Positions 62,808-64,000 of a DNA stretch of 64,000 nt are shown here, in pieces (the first letter of the stretch is position 1; every line of letters begins with the position of its first letter). Source of the DNA: Streptomyces sp. NBC_01232. Lineage in GTDB: Bacteria; Actinomycetota; Actinomycetes; Streptomycetales; Streptomycetaceae. The notes beneath the pieces were generated by a model, which was not told the DNA's origin, did no database searches, and was given only the letters and a program-made list of their open reading frames with translations. Made by a program: the position numbers and the translations under genes. Location: assembly GCF_035989885.1 (NCBI RefSeq), contig NZ_CP108518.1:1674001-1738000 (forward strand). Direction: 5' to 3'.

Positions 62808-63357
62808 ATGACATTGGCTTCGCGCCGGCGCCCGGAGCGCCACCCCCGGGCGGGCCGCACGGCACCCGTCCGAACCTCAGGAGCAGACACCGTTCCCTCC
62901 CGCACCGACTCCCCCTGGCGCAATCCGGACTTCCGCACCCTCCTCGGCGCCGCCACCCTCAGCCGGCTCGGCACCAACACCGGCCACGTGGCCGTCCCCC
63001 TGCTCGCCCTCACCGCCCTCGACGCGAGCCCCACCCAGGTCGGCACCCCCGCCGCGCTCTCCACCCTCGCCTTCCTGCTGATCGGCCTGCCCGCCGGAGC
63101 CGGGGTCGATCGCCTGCGCACCGGCCGCGCCCTCATCACCGCCGACCTCGCCGGGCCGCGCTCCTCGCCTCCTTACCGCTCGCACGGCGGCTCGACGCCC
63201 TCACGCCGGGGCAGCCGTACGCCGCGGCCCTACCGGGCGGCGTCGCCCCGCCTTCTCCGACTTCTCCGACGCCGGCTCCCAGAGCGTCCTGCCGGAGCTC
63301 ATCGGCCGGGAGGGCCGGTGCGCGCGAACACCGCGACGGCAACCCTCAAGGCCTCTC
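62808..63357 (+). pseudogene. MFS transporter pseudogene, truncated and frameshifted
   Basis: The first part reads as an MFS exporter N-terminus: PDFRTLLGAATLSRLGTNTG, ALSTLAFLLIGLPAGAGVDR, GRALITADLAG. After about nt 63150 the expected continuation is found only by changing frames: AALLASLPLARRLDALTPGQ in one, then FSDFSDAGSQSVLPELIGRE in another, then VRANTATATLKAS in a third. The rest of the transporter (about 300 residues) is missing, replaced by the third copy of the large repeat. Confidence 0.82.
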
Positions 63358-63454
63358 CCCCTTCCGGGGCGCGGCGGGGTTGCGGAGTGAGGGGCAGGGC
63401 GGGGCGATAGGCGCGGGGTGTCTCGGGGGTGGCAGGATCCGAGCAGTCGGGAGT

Positions 63455-64000
63455 CAGAGATGCGTATGGGGGTTTCCCGTCAGTCTCATCGTCTCTCCGT
63501 GTCGGGCCGGCCCCTCAAGGGCGCTCCCTACGGTCGCGTCGCTGCGCGATGGCCTGCGGCCACCCTTGACCGACCGTCCCGCCCCGGACATACGAAGACT
63601 GTCGGGAAGCCCCCAAAAGAACGAGCCGGTCCGAGCTTCCAAGGACGGGGTGGCCGGAGAAGCCCTGCCCGGTCGGGGGTGGGCCTCTTCCCGAGGCGGG
63701 GCCCATGCCACACACCGGCCGGGTCGGGGGAAGCGCGTCCAATCGCTACGCGCTCCGCACGTCTCAGCATCTCCAGCCCGTCTTGGGTCGGACATAGGCC
63801 GCCCACGGTCCCGGTTCACCTCACGAACTGCGTCCGACGACCGTCTGGAGCCCGGCATAAGCCGCGTCAGATCGCTACGTGCTTCTCCTGGACTGCGACC
63901 GGCGGCCGGCAGAGCCTGATGCCTCGGCTATTCCGTCGTGGATCCGGGTCAGTGCACAAGTGACACCACAAACCCACCCCCAAACAGGGGCAATTGGGGC
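63455..64000 (+). repeat. large intergenic repeat, copy 3 (continues past window edge)
   Basis: From GATGCGTATGGGGGTTTCCC to the last base this copy follows copy 2 (read on the minus strand), including AGAACGAGCCGGTCCGAGCT, the ATCGCTACGCGC motifs, GGATCCGGGTCAGTGCACAA and CAAACAGGGGCAATTGGGGC at the edge. It is in direct orientation to copy 1 and inverted to copy 2. It begins about 100 bp after the degenerate MFS sequence. Confidence 0.88.

Overview
This 64 kb window is chromosomal DNA of a Streptomyces or a very close relative. The base composition is very high in G+C, and GTG starts, GGAGG-type ribosome sites and leaderless genes (a -10 box about 6-7 nt before the start codon) are common. 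Several marker genes point the same way: RbpA, the Ppm1-type mannosyltransferase, GuaB1, an SCO1431-type small membrane protein, SCO0930-type lipoprotein repeats and an AcdH-like dehydrogenase. From memory, rbpA and ppm1 of S. coelicolor are SCO1421 and SCO1423, so the window resembles that core-chromosome neighbourhood. No database search was possible.

Layout. 1-13 kb: the end of an FtsK/EccC-like P-loop protein, a MocR regulator, a glycerophosphodiesterase, an UMF1 transporter, rbpA behind a perfect sigma-R promoter, fxsA, ppm1, an amidohydrolase, an AsnC regulator, a cysteine-containing small protein, and a phosphotransferase/AttH-like pair behind a 13-bp palindrome. 13.2-14.5 kb: a tail-to-tail inverted pair of a large non-coding repeat, with a third copy at 63.4-64.0 kb. 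14.5-25 kb: acyl-CoA dehydrogenase, TetR, small membrane proteins, a secreted C39-like protease, a P-loop kinase, a candidate small RNA, an orphan EccA-like AAA+ ATPase and a CNNM/HlyC pair. 25-31.3 kb: a riboflavin-histidine operon in the order FMN riboswitch, terminator, ribD-ribE-pnuX-ribBA-ribH-hisE-hisG-PH-domain gene.

31.3-41 kb: a secreted GH18 chitinase with the chitin-type direct-repeat promoter, an ECF41 sigma factor with its partner oxidoreductase, a divergent ROK/MFS pair with a palindromic operator, a uracil-xanthine permease and two small conserved proteins. 41-47.6 kb: the most suggestive functional group. A flavin amine/amino-acid oxidase plus a nitrilase-superfamily amidase form one operon, and an amino-acid permease plus an AsnC/Lrp regulator form another. 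Both promoters carry a three-site array of the same CGAT-CG-TTGCG motif, suggesting one regulon for uptake, oxidative decarboxylation and amide hydrolysis of an (aromatic) amino acid.

47.9-64 kb: an SGNH esterase, a repeat lipoprotein, a LytTR regulator with an SSS symporter translationally coupled to a LytS kinase, guaB1 (GMP reductase type), a domesticated IS701-like transposase that lacks its catalytic motif, an ABM monooxygenase overlapping a truncated haemoglobin, a REP cluster, a secreted barnase with its barstar, a Tudor/CarD-like small protein, a SorC regulator, rpe, and an MFS pseudogene that runs into the third large repeat.
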